Source of the DNA: Betaproteobacteria bacterium
GTDB lineage: Bacteria; Pseudomonadota; Gammaproteobacteria; Burkholderiales; SG8-39
Length of the DNA stretch: 64,000 nucleotides
Direction of reading: 5' to 3'
Assembly: GCA_016195915.1 (NCBI GenBank)
Contig: JACPYS010000012.1
Span: 124,001-188,000 of the forward strand
Position numbers and translations under genes: made by a program. The notes beneath the pieces were generated by a model. The model saw only the letters and a program-made list of their open reading frames with translations. It did not search any database and was not told the origin of the DNA. Shown here piece by piece: positions 44,703 to 53,628 of the stretch (position 1 is its first letter; each line of letters opens with the position of its first letter).

Positions 44703-45803
44703 TTACGCCATACGGACCACCTCTTCGGCAAGCGCGAGCGACGCGGTCAGGCCCGGAGATTCGATGGCGAACAGGTTTACCAGGCCCGCCACGCCGTGTT
44801 CGCGCGCCCCCTGAATGACGAAATCCGCCGCCGGCTCGCCGGGAGGCGTAATTTTCGGCCGGATTCCGGCATAGCCCGGAATCAGTGCGCCGTCGCGCAG
44901 TCCGGGCCAGTAGCGGCGCACGGCGGCGTAGAAGCGCTCGGCACGGCGCGGGTCCACGCTGTAGTCGATCGCGTCGATCCATTCGACGTCAGGTCCGAAG
45001 CGCGCCTGCCCGGCAAGATCGAGCGTGACGTGTACGCCCAGGCCGCCGGGTTCGGGAACCGGGTACACGAGACGCTTGAACGGCGCGCGGCCGGTCAGTG
45101 CGTAGTAGTTGCCTTTCGCGAACCACATCCCCGGGACCTTGGCAGAGGGAAAACCCTCGATGGCGCGCGCAACGCGCGGCGCCACCAGGCCGGCGCAGTT
45201 CACGACGGTTCGTGCCGCGAGCCGCATCGGATCCGCGCCGCCGACCTCGAGCTCGATGCGCCCATCGTCGCACACGTGGCCGCGCTGCACCGGCGAACGC
45301 AACGCGAGCATCGCCCCGCGTGCCTCGGCATCGCCAAGCAGCGCGAGCATGAACGCGTGGCTGTCGATGATGCCCGTGGAGGGCGAATGCAGCGCCGCGG
45401 CGCAGGCGATTTCGGGCTCCATCGAAAGCGCCTGCGCCACGGCAATGCGGACCACATCGCTCACGCCGTTGGCATGCGCCCTGGCGTGGATAGCCTCGAG
45501 TTCCGCCTTTTGCGCCGCGTCGGCAGCGACGATCAACTTGCCGCAGCGCGCGTGCGGCACACCGTGTTCGGCGCAGTACCGGTAAAGCCGTTCGCGCCCC
45601 TCGACGCAAAGGCGCGCCTTGAGCGAGCCCCTGGGGTAGTAGATCCCGGCGTGAATTACTTCGGAATTTCGCGAACTGGTGTGCGATCCGATGGTATCTT
45701 CCGCCTCGAGCACAACCACTTCACGCCCGCCGAGCGCGAGCGCGCGCGCCACGGCGAGCCCGACGACCCCCGCTCCGATGACTATCGCATCCACGCTCTC
45801 CAT
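44703..45803 (-). CDS. FAD-dependent oxidoreductase, L-2-hydroxyglutarate dehydrogenase-like
   Basis: This is a 366-residue flavoprotein of the DAO/L2HGDH group. It has the Rossmann motif [19 protein letters not shown] at the start and the family block [20 protein letters not shown]. The C-terminal [20 protein letters not shown] is characteristic. It would oxidise a 2-hydroxy acid to a keto acid. Its ATG (45803) sits inside CCATGG and overlaps the divergent hydantoinase start. It is followed by livKHMGF and probably belongs to the same catabolic operon. Confidence 0.9.
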   Translation of the reverse strand: MESVDAIVIGAGVVGLAVARALALGGREVVVLEAEDTIGSHTSSRNSEVIHAGIYYPRGSLKARLCVEGRERLYRYCAEHGVPHARCGKLIVAADAAQKAELEAIHARAHANGVSDVVRIAVAQALSMEPEIACAAALHSPSTGIIDSHAFMLALLGDAEARGAMLALRSPVQRGHVCDDGRIELEVGGADPMRLAARTVVNCAGLVAPRVARAIEGFPSAKVPGMWFAKGNYYALTGRAPFKRLVYPVPEPGGLGVHVTLDLAGQARFGPDVEWIDAIDYSVDPRRAERFYAAVRRYWPGLRDGALIPGYAGIRPKITPPGEPAADFVIQGAREHGVAGLVNLFAIESPGLTASLALAEEVVRMA

Positions 45804-48800
45804 GGCCGGGAAAACTAACACATTCCGCTGGCAGTTCTGGATAGACCGGGGCGGCACGTTCACCGACGTGGTGGCGCGCCGTCCGGACGGCAGCCTCGTG
45901 ACGCACAAGCTGCTCTCGGACAACCCCGAGCGCTACGCCGACGCCGCACTCGCCGGCATTCGAGCACTGCTCGGACTCGGGCCGCAGGCCGCGATTCCCG
46001 GCGAAGCGATCGAGGCGGTGAAGATGGGCACCACGGTCGCCACCAATGCGCTGCTCGAGAGGACGGGCGAACCCACGGTGCTGCTCGTGACGCGTGGATT
46101 TCGCGACGCCCTGCGCATCGCCTACCAGAACCGGCCGCGCCTGTTCGACCGGCACATCGTCCTGCCCGAACTGCTCTACAAGGAGGTGGTGGAGGTAGAG
46201 GAGCGGATCGGCGCTCACGGGGAGGTGCTGGTGCCGCTCGACGAGGCAAAGGCGCGCGCCGACCTCGAGCGCGCGGCAGCGGCGGGCTACCGCTCGGTGG
46301 CGATCGTGTTCATGCACGGCTACCGCTATACGGATCACGAAACGCGTGTCGCCGCACTCGCCCGCGCGGCGGGCTTCGCGCAGATCTCGGTCTCGCACCG
46401 CGTCAGTCCGCTCATGAAGTTCGTCGGTCGCGGCGATACGACGGTGGTCGATGCGTACCTTTCACCGATCCTGCGCCGCTACGTGGACCGCGTGGCCGGC
46501 GAACTTTCGGGCGTGCGCCTGATGTTCATGCAATCGAACGGCGGCCTGACGGATGCGCGGCGCTTCCAGGGCAAGGATTCGATCCTTTCCGGCCCCGCGG
46601 GCGGCATCGTGGGCGCCGTACGCACGTCGCAGGCAGCGGGTTTCGAAAAGATCATCGGATTCGACATGGGCGGAACTTCGACCGACGTATCGCACTACGC
46701 AGGGGAATTCGAGCGCGAATTCGAAACACGTGTTGCCGGTGTGCGCATGCGCGCCCCGATGATGAGCATCCACACGGTGGCGGCGGGGGGGGGTCGATCC
46801 TGCACTTCGACGGCGCGCGCTACCGGGTCGGCCCCGATTCGGCCGGCGCCAATCCGGGACCGGCGAGCTATCGCCGCGGCGGGCCTCTTGCTGTCACCGA
46901 TGCGAACGTGATGCTCGGCAAAGTTCAGCCGGCGTATTTCCCATGCGTGTTCGGCGCGGGCGGCGGCGAGGCGCTCGACGGCAAAGTGGTGCTGGAGAGA
47001 TTTTCCGCGCTGGCAGAAGAAATCCGCCGCGCCACCGGAAATGCGCGGACTCCCGAGCAGGTCGCCGAAGGATTCGTCGAAATTGCGGTGGGCAACATGG
47101 CCAACGCGATCAAGCACATCTCGGTGCAGCGCGGCCACGATGTCACCGAGTACACGCTGTGCTGCTTTGGCGGGGCCGCGGGGCAGCATGCCTGCCTCGT
47201 CGCCGACGCGCTGGCGATGACGCGCGTGTTCATCCATCCGTTCGCCGGAGTGCTCTCGGCCTACGGCATGGGGCTGGCCGACCAGACCGCCATGCGCGAG
47301 AAGTCGATCGAGGTCCGCCTCGAGGGCGCTAGTCGCGCGGTGCTGGAAGAGGAACTGGAACGGCTGGCGTGCGCGGCGCGCGAGGAACTGCTCGCCCAAG
47401 GGGTATCGGACGAACGCATGCGAGTCGTGCGGCGTGTGCACCTGCGCTATGAAGGGACGGACAGCGCGCTCGTCGTGCTATTCGGGACGCTCGGGGAAAT
47501 GCTCGGGCAGTTCGAGTCGGCTTATCGCAAGCAGTTTTCGTTTCTCATGCCGGGCAAGGCGCTGATTGTCGAGGCCGTGTCGGTGGAAGCGATTGGCGCG
47601 GGAGAATCGCCGCCTGAGACCGAAGTGGCCGGACGGGCATCAGAGGCGCCCGCGGCGATCGACCGCGCGCGCATGTTCACCGGCGGCACCTGGCATGACA
47701 CGCCGGTGTACCGGCGCGAAGAACTCGGGGCCGGGGCGAGGCTCGACGGCCCAGCGGTCATCGCCGAGGCCAACGCGACGACCGTGGTCGAACCGGGCTG
47801 GCGCGCCGAAGTCACGCGCCTCGGCCACCTCGTGCTCGAGCGCGCGGTAGCGCGCGAGCGGCGTACGGCACTCGGCACACAGGCCGATCCCGTCATGCTC
47901 GAGATCTTCAACAACCTTTACATGTCGATCGCCGAGCAGATGGGACTGCGGCTGCAGAACACCGCTTATTCGGTCAACATCAAGGAGCGGCTCGACTTTT
48001 CCTGCGCGTTGTTCGATGTCGAAGGAAACCTCATCGCCAACGCGCCGCACATGCCGGTGCATCTGGGTTCGATGGGTGAGTCGATCCGTACCGTCATGCG
48101 CGAAAACGCCGGAACGATGAAACCCGGGAACGTCTACGTCCTCAACGCGCCCTATAACGGCGGCACGCACTTGCCGGACGTCACAGTGATCACTCCGGTG
48201 TTCGATAGGGCGGGACGGGAGATCCTGTTTTACGTGGGCTCGCGCGGCCACCACGCCGACATCGGCGGAATCACGCCGGGATCCATGCCGCCGGATTCCA
48301 AAACGGTGGACGAGGAAGGCGTCCTGATCGACAACTTCCTGTTGGTCGAAGAAGGGCGCATGCGCGAGCAGGAGACGATCGCGCTGCTTTCCTCCGGCCG
48401 CTATCCGGCGCGCAACGTGCAGCAGAACATCGCAGATCTGCGCGCGCAGGTGGCTGCCAACGAGAAGGGCGTGCAGGAATTGCGGCGCATGGTGGAGCAC
48501 TTCGGTCTGGAAGTCGTGCGAGCCTACATGCGTCACGTGCAGGACAACGCCGAGGCCTCCGTGCGGCGTGTGCTGGGCGTGCTCAAGGACGGGGCATTCG
48601 AGTTTCCGCTGGACAACGGCGCGGCGGTCCGGGTAAGGATACGGATTTCGGCGGACCGCCGCAGCGCGAGCATCGATTTCACGGGCACCTCGGCGCAGTT
48701 GCCGGACAATTTCAACGCGCCCAAGGCGGTCGCGATGGCGGCGGTGCTGTATGTCTTCCGCACGCTGGTCGATGACGAGATTCCGCTCAATGCCGGTTGC

Positions 48801-49415
48801 CTGAAACCGCTCGAAGTGATCGTTCCCGAAGGATGCATGCTCAATCCTCGCTATCCGGCTGCGGTCGTGGCGGGCAACGTCGAGACTTCGCAGTGCATTA
48901 CCGACTGCCTGTACGGCGCGCTCGGCGTCATGGCCGCTTCGCAGGGCACGATGAACAATTTCACCTTTGGAAACGACCGCTACCAGTACTACGAGACCAT
49001 CGCAGGCGGTTCGGGCGCGGGTCCGGGTTTTGCCGGAGCCGACGTGGTGCAGACGCACATGACCAACTCGCGGCTGACCGACCCGGAAATTCTGGAGTGG
49101 CGTTTCCCGGTCCTGCTGGAGAGCTTTTCGATACGCCTGGGTTCGGGCGGGAAAGGACACTGGAGGGGCGGACACGGTGCCGTTCGGCGGGTGCGTTTTC
49201 TCGAGCCGATGACCGCGGCCATCCTTTCCGGCCATCGGCTCCTGCGGCCGCATGGCATGGCGGGCGGGGAGCCCGGCCAGCCCGGACGGAACTGGATTCG
49301 GCGCAGCGGCGGCGGCATTTCGGAACTCGGCCCCAACGACAAGGCGGAGATGCAGGCCGGCGACACGTTCGTAATCGAAACCCCGGGTGGCGGGGGATGG
49401 GGTCCGAGCGATTAA
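45802..49415 (+). CDS. fused hydantoinase A/B (5-oxoprolinase-type), with a frameshift in a G9 tract
   Basis: Together the two frames encode a protein of about 1204 residues, the size of single-chain 5-oxoprolinase-type enzymes, which open cyclic amides with ATP. The A part shows [20 protein letters not shown] and [20 protein letters not shown]. The B part begins near 47894 ([20 protein letters not shown]) and ends [16 protein letters not shown]. The frame breaks at 46785-46793: after HTVAAGGG the next residues should be [20 protein letters not shown], which lies in another frame. One extra G would restore it. Frame 1 stops at 46911 and frame 2 is open to 49415. The shift is probably a homopolymer error or a recent mutation. 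Confidence 0.88.
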
Positions 49416-49438
49416 CCGAATCCACTCGCCCATATACA
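49413..49438 (+). promoter_or_regulatory. candidate promoter upstream of the coiled-coil/AsmA gene
   Basis: TATACAAT lies about 65 bases before the start codon at 49500, with TTAACC about 15 bases upstream of it. A possible stem follows (ACCCGG near 49441 with CCGGGT near 49474). The match is moderate. Confidence 0.35.
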
Positions 49439-49499
49439 ATACCCGGACCCTGGGAGGGTGCCCACCGCGACGGCCGGGTAAAACGCGTCTTGAGAGCCT

Positions 49500-52400
49500 A
49501 TGAACGAAACGTCGATCTTTTCGAAGACCGGTAAGGGGATGCAGGAGGCTTCCGGCAAGACCAGCCTTCTGTCGCGTGCCACGCGCAAAATCCTCACGGA
49601 GATCGACGGCAAGTCTCCGCTGCTTGAACTGGCGATGAAATTCCCGGAAATCGGCGGCGGCAAGCTCGAGGCGGCCGTCGCGCAGATGGAAAGAGAAGGG
49701 TTCATTCGCGAGCTCGCTTCGAGCGCCTCGGCGGCGGCTCCGGCGCGTCCACAGGCACCGGCTCCGGCGCGCCCGCAGGCACCGACGCCGCCGCCGGCCG
49801 ACGACGGGGAAGAACTCGATTTTACGGCCGCGATGTCTTCCGGGTCGGACACTGCCAGGGGGCGGGAGGACGCCGGGCGAAAAGAGAAGGACGACGCGCT
49901 GCGCAAGGGCCAGGCTTCGGCGGCCCTCAAGGCGCGTCTGGACGCGGAACAAAAAGCGAAGGCGATGGCCGAGGCGCAGGCGCGAGTGCGCGCGCTTACC
50001 GAGGCGAAGGCGAAAGCGGAAGCGGCTGCCAAGGCCAAGGCGCTCGCGGATGCGCAGGCGCGCGCGAAAGCACAGGCAGAGGCGAAGGTCAGGGCGGAGA
50101 TTGAAGCGGAGGCCAAGGCCAAGGCGGAGGCCGAAGCAAAGGCGAAGACGGAAGCGGAGGCGCGAGCCAAGGCGGAAGCAGAAGCGAAAGCAAGGGCGTT
50201 GGCTGAGGCAGAAGCGCTGGTGCGTCTGGAAGCAGAACGTAAAGCGAAGGAAGAATCGGAGCGGGTCGCGCGCGAAGCTGAAGAGCTGGCGCGCCGCGAA
50301 GCCGAGGAGAAGGCGCAGCGCGAGGCCGAAGAACTCCGCGCGAAGCTCGACGAAGAGCGCAGGGCGCGCGAGGAAGCCGAACGCAGGGCGAAGGAAGAAG
50401 CTGAGAGAACGGCGCGCGAAGCCGAAGAGCGGGCACGGCGCGAGGCCGAGGAGAAGGCCCGGCGCGAAGCTGAGGAGAAGGCCCGGCGCGAGGCGGAGGA
50501 GAAGGCGCGGCGCGAATCCGAAGAACTCCGCGCGAAGCTCGAAGAAGAGCGCAGGGCGCGCGAGGAAGCCGAACGCAAGGTGAAGGAAGAAGCCGAGCGA
50601 ACGGCGCGCGAGGCCGAAGAGCGGGCCCGGCGCGAGGCGGAGGAGAAGGCACGGCGCGAAGCCGAAGAGAAGGCCCGGCGCGAGGCCGAAGAGAAGGCCC
50701 GGCGCGAGGCCGAAGAGAAGGCCCAGCGCGAAGCCGAGGAACTCCGCGCGAAGCTCGAGCAAGAGCGCAGGGCGCGCGAGGAGGCCGAACGCAAGGCGAA
50801 GGAAGAAGCCGAGCGAACGGCGCGCGAGGCCGAAGAGCGTGCGCGTCGCGAGGCGGAGGAGAAGGCGCGGCGCGAAGCCGAAGAACTTCGCGCGAAACTC
50901 GAAGAAGAGCGCAGGGCGCGCGAGGAAGCCGAACGCAGGGCGAAGGAAGAAGCCGAGCGAACGGCGCGCGAGGCCGAAGAGCGAGCCCGGCGCGAGGCCG
51001 AGGAGAAGGCACGGCGCGAAGCTGAAGAACTCCGCGCGAAGCTCGAAGAAGAGCGCAGGGCGCGCGAGGAAGCTGAGCGCGTCGCACGCGAAGCCGAAGA
51101 ACGCGCACGCCGCGAGGCTGAGGAGAAGGCCCGGCGTGAAGCCGAGGAATTGCGCGCGAGGCTCGAGGAAGAGCGCCGCGCACGAGAGGAGGCCGAGCGC
51201 AGGGCGAAAGAAGAGGCTGAGCGTCTTGCGCGGGAGGCTGAGGAGCGCGTTCATCGCGAAGTGGCGGAAAAGACCAGGCGCGAGACCGAATTGTTGCGCG
51301 AGCAGATCGAACAAGAGCGCCGGGCGCGCGAGGACGCCGAGCGCAGAGCGAAGGAAGAAGCGGAGCGTAGAGGGAAAGAAGACGCCGAGCGTAAGGCGAA
51401 AGAGGACGCCGAGCGCAAGGCGAAAGAGGAAGCCGAGCGCAAGGCGAAAGAGGAAGCCGAGCGTAAGGCGAAAGAGGAAGCCGAGCGCAAGGCGAAAGAG
51501 GAAGCCGAGCGTATGGCGAAAGAGGACGCCGAGCGTAAGGCGAAAGAGGACGCCGAGCGTAAGGCGAAAGACGAAGCGGTGCACAAAGCGAAGCAAGAGG
51601 CTGAACGCAAGCAACGCGAGGCAGACGAGGCCGCGCGTGCAGCAGTCGAAGCTAAGTCGGCTGCCGCGAGTCCCGTTTCCAAGCCCGGCGCTGAAGCTTC
51701 GTTCAGCGACTCGCTGCTTGGCGACCTGGATTCCTTTTCTCAACGGGAGGGCGGTGACACGGCTGCGAAACCGGATGCCAAGGCCAAGCCTGCCCCTGTT
51801 ACGCCCCCTCCCATAGCGGCGGGTGGAGACTCGTTTGGCGATTCGCTGCTCGGCGACCTGGATTCATTCTCCCAACGGGAAGGCGAGGAGGCGAAGAAGA
51901 AGGAAGAAGACGAGCGCCTTCGGAAGGAAGCTGAAGTCAAGGCGAAGCGGGAAGCAGAGGAGCGCACGCGCAGGGAGGAAGAAGAACGCAAGCGCCAGGA
52001 GGAAGAAGAGCTCCGCGGAAAGGAGGAGGAGGCACGCAAAGCACACGAGGCGGAAGAGCTCAGGAAAAAAGAACAGGAAGAACGCGAGCAGGCCGAAGCG
52101 GCGGAACGCAAGCGCAAGGCCGAGGAATCAAGGCGCAAGGCCGCGCAGGCCGCTGCTGGTCCGGCTGTGGGCACGGCTGCACGGGTCTCGGCTGCCAAGC
52201 CTGCCGACGACGATATTCCGTTCTCCGAAGACGACCTGGACATGGAGGACGTGCTGCGCGACCAGCGTGCCGTGTCCAAGGAATCGGGCGCAGCCGCGGG
52301 TGGAGCCGTGCGGGGGGCGAAAGGCGCGCAGGAGGCCGATGCGGCCCCGGCGGTGGCGAAGAAGCCGCCGGTCAAGTGGGGGAAACCCGTCGCGATCGGC

Positions 52401-53540
52401 TTGTTCGCGTTCCTCGTCGGCGGCATCGGGCTGATTCACGTGATGCCGTTGTCGAGCGCTGATTACGCCAAAGCCCTGTCCGGCGCGATCGGCCGGCCGG
52501 TGAAGATTCGCTCGGTGCACGTTTCACTGTTCACCGGGGTCGAACTCAAGGCCGAAGATGTCGACATCGGCGAAGGCGGCCGCATTCCGCACGTGCGCGC
52601 CACTCCCGAAGTGGGCTCGCTGTTCGGCGAAAAGAAGGTGTTCTCGCAGATTACGCTCGACGGCGCCGTGTTGCCGCAGGCCATCCTTGGCGAGGTACTG
52701 TTGGGAAGCATGCAGGGCGATGGCTTGCGCGTTGGACGACTGCGCTTTTCGGATCTGCAGATCGATGGAGACCTCGCATTGCCGAAACTTTCCGGCGAAG
52801 TCGGGTTCGGTGACGGGGGACGCATCAGTTCCGTTTCCCTGAAAGGCGGCGGAGAAGCGAAGGTCACGGGGCAGATGCAGCCCCAGAGCGGCACGATCGC
52901 GTTCGAGATCAACGCCGAAAGCGCCACGATCCCGTTCGTGCCCGGCATCAATTTGTCGAATTTCGGCATGAAAGGCACTGCAAACCAGCAGGAGGCAAAC
53001 GTCACCCAGTTCAGCGGCAAGGCGTTTGAAGGGATCCTGAGCGGAAATGCGCGCATCCGCTGGTCTGGCGGCTGGAACGTGGCGGGCGAGCTCACCGCCA
53101 GGCAGATGAACGCCGCGGTATTCGCGCCAACGCTGATTTCCGATGGCAGGCTCGAGGGGAGCGGGCGTTTTTCGCTGACCGGCCCTGATCCGGCGAAGCT
53201 CGGGCCCAACGGCCGGATGGAGGGAACGTTCAACATCTCCAAGGGCGCGGTCGGCAGCGTCGACCTCTCGCGCATGCTCCAGAGCGCGAGCGGCACGATC
53301 GGCGGAGGCCGCACGCCATTCACCGAACTCACTGCGCGCGGCGCCTACAACAAGGGAGCGGTCGAATTGCGCGATATCCGCGTGAACGCAGGCTTGCTCA
53401 GCGCCACGGCGAGCCTGGATATCGATGCGGTCGGTAACCTCCTCGGGAAGATCAATGCGGAGGTCAAGACGGCAAGCACCAGTTTGCGAGGCGCGCTTGG
53501 CGTCAGCGGAAAGCTTGCGGATCCGATGGTGAAGCGCTAG
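49500..53540 (+). CDS. giant coiled-coil membrane protein with C-terminal AsmA-like domain
   Basis: This is a 1346-residue protein. Residues 1-75 are a small helical domain (MNETSIFSKTGKG, KILTEIDGKSPLLELAMKFP). Residues 77-110 are Ala/Pro-rich. Residues about 120-715 are an almost pure Glu/Ala/Arg/Lys coiled coil in short repeats such as ERRAREEAERRAKEEAERTA. Two copies of FSDSLLGDLDSFSQREG lie at 735-751 and 779-795, then a second charged coil to about 885. A membrane helix is at 961-983 (IGLFAFLVGGIGLIHVM). The rest is an AsmA-like beta domain with repeated GxL/SGxA strands. This fits a cytoplasmic coiled-coil rod anchored in the inner membrane with a periplasmic lipid-handling domain; the function is unknown. 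Confidence 0.82.
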   Translation: MNETSIFSKTGKGMQEASGKTSLLSRATRKILTEIDGKSPLLELAMKFPEIGGGKLEAAVAQMEREGFIRELASSASAAAPARPQAPAPARPQAPTPPPADDGEELDFTAAMSSGSDTARGREDAGRKEKDDALRKGQASAALKARLDAEQKAKAMAEAQARVRALTEAKAKAEAAAKAKALADAQARAKAQAEAKVRAEIEAEAKAKAEAEAKAKTEAEARAKAEAEAKARALAEAEALVRLEAERKAKEESERVAREAEELARREAEEKAQREAEELRAKLDEERRAREEAERRAKEEAERTAREAEERARREAEEKARREAEEKARREAEEKARRESEELRAKLEEERRAREEAERKVKEEAERTAREAEERARREAEEKARREAEEKARREAEEKARREAEEKAQREAEELRAKLEQERRAREEAERKAKEEAERTAREAEERARREAEEKARREAEELRAKLEEERRAREEAERRAKEEAERTAREAEERARREAEEKARREAEELRAKLEEERRAREEAERVAREAEERARREAEEKARREAEELRARLEEERRAREEAERRAKEEAERLAREAEERVHREVAEKTRRETELLREQIEQERRAREDAERRAKEEAERRGKEDAERKAKEDAERKAKEEAERKAKEEAERKAKEEAERKAKEEAERMAKEDAERKAKEDAERKAKDEAVHKAKQEAERKQREADEAARAAVEAKSAAASPVSKPGAEASFSDSLLGDLDSFSQREGGDTAAKPDAKAKPAPVTPPPIAAGGDSFGDSLLGDLDSFSQREGEEAKKKEEDERLRKEAEVKAKREAEERTRREEEERKRQEEEELRGKEEEARKAHEAEELRKKEQEEREQAEAAERKRKAEESRRKAAQAAAGPAVGTAARVSAAKPADDDIPFSEDDLDMEDVLRDQRAVSKESGAAAGGAVRGAKGAQEADAAPAVAKKPPVKWGKPVAIGLFAFLVGGIGLIHVMPLSSADYAKALSGAIGRPVKIRSVHVSLFTGVELKAEDVDIGEGGRIPHVRATPEVGSLFGEKKVFSQITLDGAVLPQAILGEVLLGSMQGDGLRVGRLRFSDLQIDGDLALPKLSGEVGFGDGGRISSVSLKGGGEAKVTGQMQPQSGTIAFEINAESATIPFVPGINLSNFGMKGTANQQEANVTQFSGKAFEGILSGNARIRWSGGWNVAGELTARQMNAAVFAPTLISDGRLEGSGRFSLTGPDPAKLGPNGRMEGTFNISKGAVGSVDLSRMLQSASGTIGGGRTPFTELTARGAYNKGAVELRDIRVNAGLLSATASLDIDAVGNLLGKINAEVKTASTSLRGALGVSGKLADPMVKR
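49860..51650. repeat. coiled-coil coding repeat region
   Basis: This is about 1.8 kb of imperfect short repeats (GAGGCCGAAGAGAAGGC-like units and longer 60-100 bp blocks). It encodes the E/A/R/K-rich coil and produces a long antisense open frame as a by-product. Confidence 0.85.
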
Positions 53541-53551
53541 GAGGGGGGACG

Positions 53552-53569
53552 GGGGAACCTGGGTTCCCC
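53552..53569. terminator. hairpin after the coiled-coil/AsmA gene
   Basis: GGGGAAC (53552-53558) pairs with GTTCCCC (53563-53569) around CTGG, 12 bases after the stop codon. No T-run follows, so termination would be weak or factor-assisted. Confidence 0.35.
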
Positions 53570-53593
53570 TGTAACGACAGCGGCCGGAGGCAT

Positions 53594-53616
53594 CCGGTAT
53601 AATTCCACTTTACCGG
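53594..53616 (+). promoter_or_regulatory. purL promoter -10 box inside an inverted repeat
   Basis: A perfect TATAAT lies at 53598-53603, overlapping an inverted repeat CCGGTA (53594-53599) and TACCGG (53611-53616). No strong -35 box is visible. The repeat could be an operator or a leader hairpin for purL, whose ATG is at 53629. Confidence 0.5.
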
Positions 53617-53628
53617 ATCGCCGCGTAA

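Noticed and set aside
42513..45818. A 1101-codon open frame on the plus strand opposite livH, livK and the FAD oxidoreductase
   Set aside because: It has Arg/His/Gln-rich, domain-free composition typical of antisense GC-rich frames.
47640..51743. A 1367-codon open frame on the minus strand with FRLTLGVLF-like repeats
   Set aside because: It is antisense to the hydantoinase B and coiled-coil genes. The repeats are the reverse complement of the E/A/R/K coil codons; the plus-strand genes have clear domains.
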